Positions 53,833 to 62,753 of a stretch of DNA of 64,000 nucleotides are shown piece after piece. Origin of the DNA: Streptomyces sp. TSRI0107 (lineage in GTDB: Bacteria; Actinomycetota; Actinomycetes; Streptomycetales; Streptomycetaceae); assembly GCF_001905845.1 (NCBI RefSeq), contig NZ_LIVZ01000002.1:310001-374000 (forward strand), read 5' to 3'. Every line of letters begins with the position of its first letter. The first letter of the stretch is position 1. A program made the position numbers and the translations under genes. The notes below the pieces were generated by a model. It did not search any database and was not told where the DNA came from. It worked only from the letters and a program-made list of their open reading frames with translations.

Positions 53833-55310
53833 GCCGCCTTCGCCTCCTTCTCCTTCTCGTGCGGGGTGGTGGTGTCCAGGGTGAACACGGCCATCTGGGT
53901 CGGCGGCCCGACCTCGGGGTCGTCCGGTCCGACGGGGCGGAACCCGACCGTGTAGCCGTGCCGTGCGGCGACCGCCCCGGCCCAGGCGCGGAACTCCTGC
54001 CGGGTCCACTCGAAGCGGTGGTCGCGGTGCCGGACGTGGCCGGCCGGGAGGGATTCCCAGCGGACGTTGTACTCGGCGTTCGGGGTGGTCACGAGGACCG
54101 TGCGGGGGCGGGCGGCGCCGAACACGGCGTACTCCAGGGCGGGCAGCCGGGGCAGGTCCAGGTGCTCGATGACCTCGCTGAGCACGGCGGCGTCGTAGCC
54201 CTTGAGCCGGCGGTCCGTGTAGGCGAGCGAGCCCTGGAAGAGCTTCACCCGGGCGGCGAGCCGCTCCCCCATGCGGTCCAGCTTCAGCCGCCGGGCGGCG
54301 ATGGTGAGCGCGCGCACCGACACGTCGACGCCGACGATCTCGGTGAACCGGGTGTCCTTCAGCAGCGCCTGCACCAGGTGGCCCTCGCCGCAGCCCAGGT
54401 CCAGGACGCGGGCGGCGGCGGACTCGGTGAGCGCCGCGACGATCGCCTCCCGGCGCTGCACGGCGAGCGGGGTCGGCTTCTCCTCGGCCTCGGTCTCCGC
54501 CGCGACGGCGTTGTCGATCGTCTCGACCTCGCTGTCGTCGGTCTCGGCCAGCCGCACCAGCTCCAGGCGGTTCATCGCCTCGCGGGTCAGCGACCAGCGG
54601 CGGGTGAGATAGCGGCTGGTGATCAGCTTCTGCTCGGGGTGTTCGGCCAGCCAGCCCTCGCCGACCCGCAGCAGCTTGTCGACCTCGTCGGAGGCCACCC
54701 AGTAGTGCTTGGCGTCGTCGAGGACGGGCAGCAGGACGTACAGCTGGCGCAGGGCCTCGGCGACCGTGCGGCTCTCCGACTCCAGGGTCAGCCGCACATA
54801 GCGGGAGTCGCCCCACTCCGGGAACTCGGCGTCCAGGGCTATGGCCTCCGCTGTGACCGTCCAGCCCAGCGGCTCGAAGAGCCGGCGGACCAGGTCGGGG
54901 CCGCCGCGGGCGGGCAGCGCGGGCACCTCCACGCGCAACGGGCGGGCCTGCTCCGGCAGTTCGGGCCGGGCGTGGCACACCCCGCGCATCGCGCTGGAGA
55001 ACACGGCGCCGATCGCCACCGCGAGCAGCGACGACGCGGCGTACGGGCGGTCGTTGACGTACTGCGCGAGCGCCGCGTCGGGGGCGCCGCCGCGGCCCTT
55101 GCCCTTGCCGCGCCGGACCAGTGCCACCGCGTCCACCTCCAGCAGCAGCGCCGCCGTGCACCGCTGGTCGTCGGCCTCCGGGTAGAGGACGTGCGCGGTG
55201 CCGTACGAGGTGGAGAACGCCTGCGTCTTCCCAGGATGCTTGTGCAGCAGGTAACCGAGGTCGGTCGCCGGGCGTTCGGGGGTGCCGGTGGTACTGATCG
55301 TCAGGAACAT
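53829..55310 (-). CDS. hen1: Hen1 RNA 3'-terminal 2'-O-methyltransferase
   Basis: 493 residues from ATG 55310. The N-terminal region (about 1-250) is the Pnkp-activating domain of bacterial Hen1. The C-terminal region (about 270-480) is an SAM methyltransferase: VLDLGCGEGHLVQAL and the metal-binding EVIEHL with a downstream HRDHRFEW. It methylates the 2'-OH at the repair site so that the same ribotoxin cannot cut again. Partner of Pnkp, same operon. Confidence 0.94.
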   Translation of the reverse strand: MFLTISTTGTPERPATDLGYLLHKHPGKTQAFSTSYGTAHVLYPEADDQRCTAALLLEVDAVALVRRGKGKGRGGAPDAALAQYVNDRPYAASSLLAVAIGAVFSSAMRGVCHARPELPEQARPLRVEVPALPARGGPDLVRRLFEPLGWTVTAEAIALDAEFPEWGDSRYVRLTLESESRTVAEALRQLYVLLPVLDDAKHYWVASDEVDKLLRVGEGWLAEHPEQKLITSRYLTRRWSLTREAMNRLELVRLAETDDSEVETIDNAVAAETEAEEKPTPLAVQRREAIVAALTESAAARVLDLGCGEGHLVQALLKDTRFTEIVGVDVSVRALTIAARRLKLDRMGERLAARVKLFQGSLAYTDRRLKGYDAAVLSEVIEHLDLPRLPALEYAVFGAARPRTVLVTTPNAEYNVRWESLPAGHVRHRDHRFEWTRQEFRAWAGAVAARHGYTVGFRPVGPDDPEVGPPTQMAVFTLDTTTPHEKEKEAKAA

Positions 55311-55359
55311 GCGGAGGGCCTCTCCGACGGGCCGAAGGGTCAGGGGACGCCGTACGCGA

Positions 55360-55389
55360 AAGCCCCCAGGGTGGTGATCCTGGGGGCTT
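55360..55389 (-). terminator. Terminator hairpin after the luciferase-like gene
   Basis: An 11-bp perfect stem (AAGCCCCCAGG with CCTGGGGGCTT) and 8-nt loop, ending in TTT on the minus strand. It separates the oxidoreductase gene from hen1. Confidence 0.8.
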
Positions 55390-55463
55390 CGGCAGGACGA
55401 CCGTCACACCATCGCACACACGGCCGGACCTGCGCCTTCGGTTATTCCCGTCCCGCGAGCGGG

Positions 55464-56387
55464 TCAGGACAGCTGCGACTGGACCTTGGCGGAGATCAGC
55501 TCCAGGTGGTCCAGGTCGTCCAGGTCGAGGATCTGGAGGTAGACGCGCTCGGAGCCGATCGCCGCGTAGCGGCCGATCTTGTCGACCACCTCGGCCGGGG
55601 AGCCGGCCAGGCCGTTCAGCTTCAGCTCGTCGACCTCGCGGCCGATCGCGGCGGCACGGCGGGCGACCTCCTGGTCGTCCCGGCCGACGCAGACGACGAG
55701 GGCGTTGGAGTAGGTGAGGTCGCCGGGGGCGCGGCCGGCCTCCTCGGCGGCGGCGCGCACCCGGCCGAACTGGCGCTCGCTGTCCTCGATCGAGGCGAAC
55801 GGGATGTTGAACTCGTCGGCGTAGCGGGCGGCCAGCCGCGGGGTGCGGGTGGCGCCGTGGCCGCCGATGAGGACGGGGATCTTGGACTGGGCCGGCTTGG
55901 GCAGGGCGGGCGAGTTGGTGAGGTCGTAGTAGGTGCCGTGGAAGTCGAAGGTCTTGCCGACCTCCGTGGCCCACAGCCCGGTGACGATCGCCAGCTGCTC
56001 CTCGAGGCGGGCGAACTTCTCCTTCGGGAAGGGGATGCCGTACGCCGCGTGCTCCTCCTCGAACCAGCCCGCGCCGAGGCCCAGCTCGACCCGGCCGCCG
56101 GACATCTGGTCGACCTGCGCGACCTGGATGGCGAGCACGCCGGGGAGGCGGAAGGTGCCGGCGGTCATCAGGGTGCCGAGGCGGATCCGCTTGGTCTCAC
56201 GGGCGAGACCGGCGAGGGTGACCCAGGCGTCGGTGGGGCCGGGGAGTCCGTCGACGGCCCCCATCTTCAGGTAGTGGTCGGAACGGAAGAACGCGTCGAA
56301 CCCCAGATCCTCGGTGGCCTTCGCCACGGTGAGCAGGGTGTCGTAGGTGGCGCCCTGCTGGGGTTCGGTGAAGATTCGAAGATCCAT
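55464..56387 (-). CDS. Luciferase-like (LLM) F420/flavin-dependent oxidoreductase
   Basis: 307 residues from ATG 56387. TIM-barrel LLM protein; DLGFDAFFRSDHYL near the start and GLGAGWFEEEHAAYGIPFP near 105-125 are typical of F420-dependent members. Actinomycetes carry many of these with unknown substrates. It stands alone between a terminator and a repeat-rich upstream region. No link to Pnkp/Hen1 is suggested. Confidence 0.87.
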   Translation of the reverse strand: MDLRIFTEPQQGATYDTLLTVAKATEDLGFDAFFRSDHYLKMGAVDGLPGPTDAWVTLAGLARETKRIRLGTLMTAGTFRLPGVLAIQVAQVDQMSGGRVELGLGAGWFEEEHAAYGIPFPKEKFARLEEQLAIVTGLWATEVGKTFDFHGTYYDLTNSPALPKPAQSKIPVLIGGHGATRTPRLAARYADEFNIPFASIEDSERQFGRVRAAAEEAGRAPGDLTYSNALVVCVGRDDQEVARRAAAIGREVDELKLNGLAGSPAEVVDKIGRYAAIGSERVYLQILDLDDLDHLELISAKVQSQLS

Positions 56388-56768
56388 GCGTCCATCCTGC
56401 CTCGCACGGGTCGGGGCGGGGTGGTCCGGGGGCCCGGCGAGGCGCCGTGGGCCGTGCGTGCCGCGGGCCGTGCGTGCTGCGGGCCCTGCGTGCCGTGGGC
56501 CGCGCGCGCTGCGGGCCCTGCGCGCTGCGGGCCGTGCGCGCCCCGGTGGGCGCCCGTACGCGGGTGTGCGGCCGTGCGCGCCCCGCCGGGTCGTCCCCCA
56601 GGGGTGAAAAACGTCAACCCCGGGGCGGGGGCGCGCCCGGCCAGTTACCTGGTCAGATGATGATCGTTGGCTCGGGCGGAGCCGGACCGCCCGGCGCCCG
56701 CACCGGCCGGTCGACGCCGGGGCGCCCCCCGTACCGGCCCCTCGGGGCCACGGGCCGAGGAGGCCGTC
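56388..56768. other. Gene-free stretch with tandem repeats
   Basis: 381 bp between two divergent starts. It holds six 16-bp tandem units (listed separately), very GC-rich flanks and a short A-rich patch near 56607. No convincing gene, operator or terminator was seen. Confidence 0.6.
56444..56539. repeat. Six 16-bp imperfect tandem repeats
   Basis: Units of the form GCYGYGGGCCSYGCGY, six in a row, upstream of the luciferase-like gene. Because the period is not a multiple of three, this is not a repeat-coding exon. Such units vary readily in number and might modulate the promoter. Confidence 0.8.
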
Positions 56769-56975
56769 ATGTCCGAAGAAACCGTGCCGCAGCAGGGCGG
56801 GCCCGCCCGGCCGAAGGGGCTGCTGCAGCAGATGGAGGAGCTGATGGCGGCCTTGAACGCGGACCTGTCCGCCCTGGACGCGGACCTCCAGGCGGCGGGA
56901 CGGGACGGCGCGGGGTGCGAGGAGCGGGGTCCGCGGGGCGTCGAGCCGCCCGTGGCGAGACCTTCCGATGTGTGA
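56769..56975 (+). CDS. Small coiled-coil hypothetical protein
   Basis: 68 residues from ATG 56769 with a strong AGGAGG site 6 bp upstream. Residues 17-43 (LLQQMEELMAALNADLSALD and on) form a likely amphipathic coiled coil; the rest is Gly/Pro-rich. Not recognised. The good ribosome site favours a real gene. It converges on the DUF6099 gene with 18 bp between. Confidence 0.55.
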   Translation: MSEETVPQQGGPARPKGLLQQMEELMAALNADLSALDADLQAAGRDGAGCEERGPRGVEPPVARPSDV

Positions 56976-56993
56976 CTCGGCGGGAGGCGGGCG

Positions 56994-57464
56994 TCAGCCC
57001 GCCTCCCGCTGGGGTATCGCCTTCTCCCGGTCCGCCAGTCTGCGCAGCAGTTCCCGCACGCGGTCCCGTGACTCGTCCGCCGCGTCGATGGCCTCCATGC
57101 ACTGCCAGTACGTCGCCTCGTCGGGCGCGGCGCAGGCGATGCCGACCAGGGCAATGCCGACCTCGCCGAGCAGCCCGCCGAGGGACGTCAGCGCCTGGCG
57201 GGCGTCGCCCAGTTCGGTGAGCTGGGCCGCGCGCAGTTCGTCCAGGCCGAGTTCCGGCGGGTCCAGCACTCCGCAGCCGCGACCCGCCAGTTCCGTCAAC
57301 CCCAGTGCCTCGCCGCGCAGTTCGGGCGGGCCGAAGACGGCGAGCCGGCTGCCGATCGCCTGAGCCAGCGCCTGGGCCTGCCACACCTCCGCCATGATCT
57401 GCGGCACTTCGCCGCTCGCCGCAAGGGCACGCCTGCTCGTCAGGATGAGCCGCACCGCGTCCAT
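56994..57464 (-). CDS. DUF6099-family protein
   Basis: 156 residues from ATG 57464. All-helical, Ala/Leu-rich; the start MDAVRLILTSRRALAASGEV and MAEVWQAQALAQAIGSRLAV match a small family conserved in Streptomyces and labelled DUF6099. Function unknown. The 170-bp region before it is relatively AT-rich and probably holds its promoter. Confidence 0.8.
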   Translation of the reverse strand: MDAVRLILTSRRALAASGEVPQIMAEVWQAQALAQAIGSRLAVFGPPELRGEALGLTELAGRGCGVLDPPELGLDELRAAQLTELGDARQALTSLGGLLGEVGIALVGIACAAPDEATYWQCMEAIDAADESRDRVRELLRRLADREKAIPQREAG

Positions 57465-57634
57465 GGGCTGCCCCCGTCCGTCCCGACGCGCCCTCGGCGC
57501 GCCGCCCGACCTCCACTGGTTCACTACCCAGAGTGAAGGCCCTTGAGACGAAAGGCCAGAGGAAGACCGAAATCTGTGGACAACGATTCGGATTCGACGG
57601 CGATTTCGACTCCGGAGAGTGATAACGGACGGTG

Positions 57635-57994
57635 TCACTCCGGCGCTGGGAAGCGCCGCTCGTTGCGGTCGATCTTCGCGTCCAGCGCGGCCAGCGGATC
57701 GATGCCGAGCACCTCGCACAGCTGGAGCAGATAGGCGAGGACGTCGGCGACCTCGTCGCGGACCCGGTGCGCGGTGTCCGGGTCGGCCATCACCCGCGCC
57801 GACTCCTCCGGCGTCAACCACTGGAAGATCTCGACGAGTTCCGAGGCCTCGACGCTCAGCGCGGCCACCAGGTTCTTGGGGGTGTGGTACGGCTGCCAGT
57901 GGCGGGCCGCGGCGAACTCGGCCAGCCTGCGCTGGAGCCGCGCCACATCCAGCGGCTCACGGGAATCCCGGGGCTCTTGATGCTCTCCTGTCAC
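57635..57994 (-). CDS. MazG-like nucleotide pyrophosphohydrolase
   Basis: 119 residues from GTG 57994 (GTGA overlap with the ATPase stop). Single MazG-like all-helical domain with the metal-binding acidic clusters VEASELVEIFQW (about 48-59) and DEVADVLAYLLQLCE. It hydrolyses nucleoside triphosphates to monophosphates and may clean modified NTPs. Its tight coupling to an ATPase gene is notable. Confidence 0.88.
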   Translation of the reverse strand: MTGEHQEPRDSREPLDVARLQRRLAEFAAARHWQPYHTPKNLVAALSVEASELVEIFQWLTPEESARVMADPDTAHRVRDEVADVLAYLLQLCEVLGIDPLAALDAKIDRNERRFPAPE

Positions 57995-59187
57995 GGCCTC
58001 AGGTGTACCACCGTCACTCCCTCCGCCCCGTCCGCCCCCGCCGCCCACGACGCGTCGCTCACCGCGCCCAGGCAGCGGATGTGCCCGACCCGCGCCGAGC
58101 GCGCCGCGAGCCGCAGCAGCGCCAGCCGCTGGGGCACGTCCACCTGCCGGTCGAAGCCGTCGGTGAGCACGGTCAGCGCCCGCAGCGCGGCGGGCACCTC
58201 GCGGGGCGGGTCGACCGCCAGGACGCCGGGGCCGGTGAGCAGCACCAGCGCCAGCGCGATGTAGCGCAGTTCGCCGTCGCCGAGCCGGGCGAAGTCGGTG
58301 CGGACGCCGTCGCCCCGGTCGAGCAGGGCGCGCACGGTGCCGTGGCCGGTGGGCTCGGCCAGTACGTCCACGACCGGTCCGGCGCAGCCGGCGGCCACCG
58401 CCTCCACGAACTGCGCGTGCCGCCGCCCGCACTCCGCGCGGGTGCGCCACAGCACGTCCGCGAGGTTGCCGCAGCTTTCGTGCAGCCGCCCCGGGCCGCT
58501 CGGCACGGGGGCGCGCATCCGCTCGGGCAGCGGGTCGCAGGCGAACACGGACCGCAGGGCGACCACCATCTGCTCGGCCGCCGCGAGCACACGGCGCTGC
58601 CCGTCGGTCTTGCCGGCCACCCGCAGCGGCAGCAGCGCGGTGCCGAGCCGGTCGTCGGGCAGGGGCGCTCGGGTGACGGGCGCGGCGCCGGCCGTGTGCC
58701 AGGCGGCCTGGACCGCGCGGCGGGACGGGTCGCGCAGGGCGGTCTCCAGGAGCACCACCCCGCGCGCGGTGAGCCGCTCCCCCACGACGCGCAGTTCCGG
58801 CTCGGCCTGGACGGCGACGTCGAGCCGGACCGGCCCCTCGGGCCCGTCGGCCGTGCACCCGATGCGGAAGCCGCGGCGCTGCTGGGCGTCCGGCCGGGCC
58901 CGCTCCGGGACACAGGCCCGCGGATCCCGGAAGGCCTCCCCGAGCCGCGCGCCCCCGCCGAGCCGCGCCAGCGCCTCGTACGCCCGCAGCGCACTGCTCT
59001 TCCCCGACCCGCTGGGCCCGGCGAACAGTGTCACGGGACCCAGCGGGAAGCCCGCCCGCCGATGCCCGGCGAAGGCCGACAGCCGCAGCTCGGTGAGGTG
59101 GGGGCGGGGCGGGTGGGAGTCCTGGTCCCCGGCGGGCGCGGCCGGGGCCGGGGCTGCTGCTGCGGTTGATGCGGACGGCGCGGTCAT
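57991..59187 (-). CDS. AAA-family ATPase (RecF/SMC-like, single P-loop)
   Basis: 398 residues from ATG 59187. Walker A FAGPSGSGKSSALRAYEAL (about 55) near the N-terminus. Later LGDGELRYIALALVLLTGPG (about 302) looks like an ABC-type signature and Walker B, though LAVDPP is an unusual Walker B ending. It resembles the group of isolated ABC-like ATPases next to MazG-type genes. Function unknown. The long Ala/Pro start may be overextended. Confidence 0.75.
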   Translation of the reverse strand: MTAPSASTAAAAPAPAAPAGDQDSHPPRPHLTELRLSAFAGHRRAGFPLGPVTLFAGPSGSGKSSALRAYEALARLGGGARLGEAFRDPRACVPERARPDAQQRRGFRIGCTADGPEGPVRLDVAVQAEPELRVVGERLTARGVVLLETALRDPSRRAVQAAWHTAGAAPVTRAPLPDDRLGTALLPLRVAGKTDGQRRVLAAAEQMVVALRSVFACDPLPERMRAPVPSGPGRLHESCGNLADVLWRTRAECGRRHAQFVEAVAAGCAGPVVDVLAEPTGHGTVRALLDRGDGVRTDFARLGDGELRYIALALVLLTGPGVLAVDPPREVPAALRALTVLTDGFDRQVDVPQRLALLRLAARSARVGHIRCLGAVSDASWAAGADGAEGVTVVHLRP

Positions 59188-59274
59188 ACCGGGACCGTAG
59201 GACCTTGGCCGTCCGGCGAACCGTTCCGCTTGTGGGCCCTTCCTACGATCGGGCGACCGGGCGCGGGCTCCGGC

Positions 59275-59670
59275 TCAGACTCCGGGCAGGCCGGCGCCCG
59301 CCATCAGCCCCTGGACCTCGGTACCGGGCGGGGTCAGCAGGAAGACGTTGCGGTCGACGCGGTGCATACCGCTGTTGAGCCCGAAGACGACGCCGGTGCT
59401 GAAGTCGAGGACGCGCTTGGCGACCTCGGTCTCCGCGCTGGTGAGGTCGAGCAGCACGGGGATGCCCGACATCAGGGTCTCGGCGACCTCGCGGGCGTCC
59501 GCGAAGACGTTGACCCGCAGCACCACGAAGCGCCTGCGGGCCTCCGTCTCCGCCTCGGGAAGGCTGCGGTGGTTCACCGCGGACGGCCACGCGTCGCGGC
59601 CCCGGAGCGGCACGACCTGGGCGAGCCCTTCCCACTGTTCATCGGTGACGTCGTGACTGTGACGGTTCAC
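59275..59670 (-). CDS. sepF: SepF-family protein (paralogue)
   Basis: 131 residues from GTG 59670 (GGGGGA upstream). The C-terminal SepF domain is clear: VVLRVNVFADAREVAETLMS, then DLTSAETEVAKRVLDFSTGV and the glycine-rich dimer region. SepF links FtsZ to the membrane. Streptomyces carry several SepF-like proteins; this one is shorter and away from the division cluster, so probably an accessory copy. Confidence 0.85.
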   Translation of the reverse strand: MNRHSHDVTDEQWEGLAQVVPLRGRDAWPSAVNHRSLPEAETEARRRFVVLRVNVFADAREVAETLMSGIPVLLDLTSAETEVAKRVLDFSTGVVFGLNSGMHRVDRNVFLLTPPGTEVQGLMAGAGLPGV

Positions 59671-60147
59671 CGGCTCCCCCCGATCTGACTCGCACTGAAC
59701 GCCTGCACCAGCCAATTCTTACGCCAAGTCACCCGTTCGGCCCAACAGCGACACGGTGCGCGACAGCGCGGGCGAGGGCTGAGGTCAGCCGGTCGCGCGG
59801 GTGAGACGGAGGGCCGCGGCGACGGTGGCCGCGCCGCGCGTCACGCGGAGCCGGTTCCGGGTGATCCCGAACTCCTCGCGGCCGACGGCCGGTTCGGTCG
59901 CCCGCCGAGGGCGGCACCCCCCGTTGTCAGTGGTCCTTCGCATGATGGGATGCGCAAGGCGGGCGTTCGCGGAGGGGGAAACGCCGGACAGCATGACGTC
60001 GGCCTAGCTCCTGACGTTGGACGCCGGGTCGGTCCGTCGTGGTCGTGCGCACACGTGCGGGGCGGGCTCGGCGTTGTCGCCGGGGCCGCCCCGTTCGGTG
60101 CCCGCGGGTGTGGTCCGCCCCTCATCCGCGGCCCGCGGGACCGGGTC
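59671..60147. other. Gene-free stretch before the ansamycin locus
   Basis: 477 bp. A short minus-strand frame (59785-59994, 69 codons) exists but has weak coding character and no clear ribosome site, so I do not call it. This stretch probably marks the border of the biosynthetic cluster. Confidence 0.5.
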
Positions 60148-60948
60148 TCACCCCCGTCCGTCCGGGCCGCCGGCGACCGAGCGGATGAGGGCCAGGACCT
60201 CGGGGATGTGCTCGGTGAGGTAGAAGTGGCCGCCCGTGAAGGTGTGCAGGGCGAAGTCGGTGGTGTGCCGGGCCCAGGCGGTGGCCTCCTCCGGGGTGAC
60301 CTGGGGGTCGGCGTCACCGGTGAGGACGGTGACGGGGGTGCGCAGCGGCGGGCGGGGCGGGTGGCGGTAGGTCTCGATCGCCTCGTAGTCGCTGCGGATC
60401 GACGGCAGGATCATCGCGCGCAGCTCGGGGTCCTCGAGGAACGCCCGTTCCACGCCGCCCAGCAGCCGGAGTTCGTCCACCACGCCCTCGTCGGGGCGGA
60501 GATGGACGGACTCGTCGCGGTACCGGGAGGGGGCGCGCCGCGCGGAGGCGATCAGCGCCCGGGGGGCGGTGCCCGCCGCTTCCAGGCGGGCGGTGACCTC
60601 GTAGCCGAGCAGGGCGCCCATGCTGTGCCCGAACAGGACGAGCGGGCGGTCGGTCCAGGGTGCCAGGGCCTCGGTGACGAGGTCGGCCAGCCGGTCGAGC
60701 CGGGTGACGCCGGGTTCGTGCCGGCGGTCCTGGCGGCCGGGGTACTGGACGGCCAGGACGTCGATCTCGGGGGCCAGTGCCCGGGCGACCGGGTGGTAGA
60801 ACGCGGCCGAGCCGCCCGCGTGCGGCAGGCAGACCAGCCGTACCGGCGCCTCGGGGGCCGGCTGGAACCGGCGGATCCAGTCCTCGGGGTCCACCGACGG
60901 GGGGCCGCCCGCGGACGGGCGGCCCTGCGTCTGGACGGTGCCGGTCAT
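60148..60948 (-). CDS. Type II thioesterase
   Basis: 266 residues from ATG 60948 (ATGA overlap with the dehydratase stop). Alpha/beta hydrolase with LVCLPHAGGSAAFY near 38, nucleophile Ser in GHSMGA (about 108), Asp in TGDADPQV and His in GGHFYLTEH. Editing thioesterases of this type free stalled polyketide or NRPS carriers. In an AHBA locus it serves the ansamycin polyketide synthase expected downstream. Confidence 0.93.
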   Translation of the reverse strand: MTGTVQTQGRPSAGGPPSVDPEDWIRRFQPAPEAPVRLVCLPHAGGSAAFYHPVARALAPEIDVLAVQYPGRQDRRHEPGVTRLDRLADLVTEALAPWTDRPLVLFGHSMGALLGYEVTARLEAAGTAPRALIASARRAPSRYRDESVHLRPDEGVVDELRLLGGVERAFLEDPELRAMILPSIRSDYEAIETYRHPPRPPLRTPVTVLTGDADPQVTPEEATAWARHTTDFALHTFTGGHFYLTEHIPEVLALIRSVAGGPDGRG

Positions 60949-61388
60949 CGGACCTCGACCGGCGTCTTCGCCATCAGCGCACGGGCCGCCAGCCGGTAGC
61001 CGTCGGCGCCCAGTCCGGCGATGAATCCCGACGCGATCGGAGCGATCACGGATTCATGCCGGAAGGATTCCCGTGCCCAGATATTGGAAATGTGCACCTC
61101 GATCCACGGGCGCGGGTAATTCGCCAGCGCGTCGCGCAGACTCCAGCCCGCGATCATCAGGGCCCCGGGATTCACAATGGCCCCTACCGTGTCATAGCTT
61201 TCCTGAATGGCTCGTACCAGCTCTCCTTCCACGTCGTGCTGTACCTGCTTGACTTTCCAGCCCCGCTCCGCGATCTCTTCCGAGATCGAATCGGCGATGT
61301 CGGCCAGGGTCTCGGTGCCGTAGATCTCGGGCTCCCGGTGTCCGAGTATGCCCAGGTTCGGCCCGTTCAGCAGTAGCAGTTCGCTCAT
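60945..61388 (-). CDS. rifJ: Type II dehydroquinase, likely aminodehydroquinate dehydratase (RifJ-like)
   Basis: 147 residues from ATG 61388. Type II dehydroquinase with catalytic Tyr in EIYGTETL, lid Arg region and His in EVHISN. It differs from primary-metabolism AroQ in the loop NPGALMIAGWSLRDA, where AroQ usually has NPGAYTHTS. Beside AHBA synthase it most likely dehydrates 5-deoxy-5-amino-dehydroquinate in AHBA formation. Divergent from AHBA synthase. Confidence 0.85.
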   Translation of the reverse strand: MSELLLLNGPNLGILGHREPEIYGTETLADIADSISEEIAERGWKVKQVQHDVEGELVRAIQESYDTVGAIVNPGALMIAGWSLRDALANYPRPWIEVHISNIWARESFRHESVIAPIASGFIAGLGADGYRLAARALMAKTPVEVR

Positions 61389-61586
61389 CTCGCCTCCAAG
61401 GTGACTCCACCAACGAAAAGGCTATTGCACGCTTGTGGAGCCTTTAATTGAGGCGGCTGCAACGACCGCATTCCCAGGGTGGGTTAGGGGTCCCAGTAGG
61501 GGGATGACCGAGCCTGCATTCAGGCCTTACATTCGCTTTCGACAGCGGGTACGGACCCAGCAGGACCACAAGGAGCGGAAAAGAAA
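61389..61586. promoter_or_regulatory. Divergent promoter region of the AHBA genes
   Basis: 198 bp, noticeably more AT-rich than its flanks. TAGGGG occurs twice 12 bp apart (61485 and 61497) as direct repeats, a possible activator site. No single promoter is clear. Confidence 0.35.
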
Positions 61587-62753
61587 ATGACCCAGGATTC
61601 CCGGCCCAAGCCGAACTTTCCCGTGTGGCCCCAGTACGGGGACGAGGAACGCGTCGGCCTGATACGTGCCCTGGAGCAGGGCCAGTGGTGGCGCATGGGC
61701 GGCAGCGAGGTCGACACCTTCGAGGAGGAGTTCGGCGCCTACCACGGCACCCCGCACGCCCTGGCCGTCACCAACGGCACGCACGCCCTGGAGCTGGCCC
61801 TCCAGGTGCTCGGCGTGGGCCCGGGCACCGAGGTCATCGTGCCCGCGTTCACCTTCATCTCCTCGTCCCAGGCGGCCCAGCGGCTCGGTGCCGTGGCCGT
61901 GCCGGTGGACATCGACCCGGGCACCTTCAACATCGACCCGACCGCCGCCGCCAACGCCATCACCCCGCGCACCGCCGCGATCATGCCGGTCCACATGGCC
62001 GGCCAGATCTGCGACATGGACGCGCTGGGCAAGATCTCCGCGGACAGCGGTGTGCCGCTGATCCAGGACGCCGCGCACGGGCACGGCGCCGAGTGGGACG
62101 GCAAGAAGGTCGGCGAGCTGGGCGCGGTCGCCGCGTTCAGCTTCCAGAACGGCAAGCTGATGACGGCCGGCGAGGGCGGCCTGGTCACGTTCGAGGACGC
62201 CGAGCAGCGCGAGACCGCGTTCCTGCGGCACAGCTGTGGCCGCCCCAGCACGGACCGGCTGTACTACCACAAGACCTCCGGCTCCAACTTCCGGATGAAC
62301 GAGTTCTCGGCGAGCGTGCTGCGCGCCCAGCTGGGCCGGCTCGCCGGGCAGATCGACACCCGTGAGCGCAACTGGCCGGTGCTGTCGCGCTTGCTGAGCG
62401 AGATCGACGGTGTCCAGCCGCAGGTCATCGACGAGCGCGTCACCCGCAACCCGCACTACATGGCGATGTTCCGGATGCCCGGGATGAGCGCCGAGCGCCG
62501 CAACCAGCTGGTCGACGCCCTGATCGCGCGCGGCCTGCCGGCCTTCGCCGCCTTCCGCGCGATCTACCGCTCCGACGGCTTCTGGGAGTACGCCGCCCCG
62601 GAGGAGTCGGTGGAGTCGATCGCCGCGCGCTGCCCCAACACCGAGGCGGTGTACGCGGACGCGATCTGGCTGCACCACCGCACCCTGCTCGCCGAGGAGG
62701 AGCAGATGCACGTGATCGCGGACATCGTCGCCGAGACCCTGGCCACGCTGTGA
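61587..62753 (+). CDS. rifK: AHBA synthase (3-amino-5-hydroxybenzoate synthase)
   Basis: 388 residues from ATG 61587 (AAGGAG about 10 bp upstream). PLP enzyme of the DegT/DnrJ/EryC1 family: PLP-Lys in FQNGKLMTAGEGG (about 188), RPSTDRLYYHKTSGSNFRMN shared with AHBA synthases. It dehydrates and aromatises aminodehydroshikimate to AHBA and can act as the transaminase with the RifL-like protein. Diagnostic of ansamycin or related mC7N pathways. Confidence 0.93.
   Translation: MTQDSRPKPNFPVWPQYGDEERVGLIRALEQGQWWRMGGSEVDTFEEEFGAYHGTPHALAVTNGTHALELALQVLGVGPGTEVIVPAFTFISSSQAAQRLGAVAVPVDIDPGTFNIDPTAAANAITPRTAAIMPVHMAGQICDMDALGKISADSGVPLIQDAAHGHGAEWDGKKVGELGAVAAFSFQNGKLMTAGEGGLVTFEDAEQRETAFLRHSCGRPSTDRLYYHKTSGSNFRMNEFSASVLRAQLGRLAGQIDTRERNWPVLSRLLSEIDGVQPQVIDERVTRNPHYMAMFRMPGMSAERRNQLVDALIARGLPAFAAFRAIYRSDGFWEYAAPEESVESIAARCPNTEAVYADAIWLHHRTLLAEEEQMHVIADIVAETLATL

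Noticed and set aside
59785..59994. Small minus-strand gene (69 codons)
   Set aside because: No ribosome site, no recognised family and weak coding character; left as intergenic.
61485..61503. PAS-LuxR (PimM-type) activator site
   Set aside because: The two TAGGGG repeats are direct, not the palindrome that family needs; spacing also differs.
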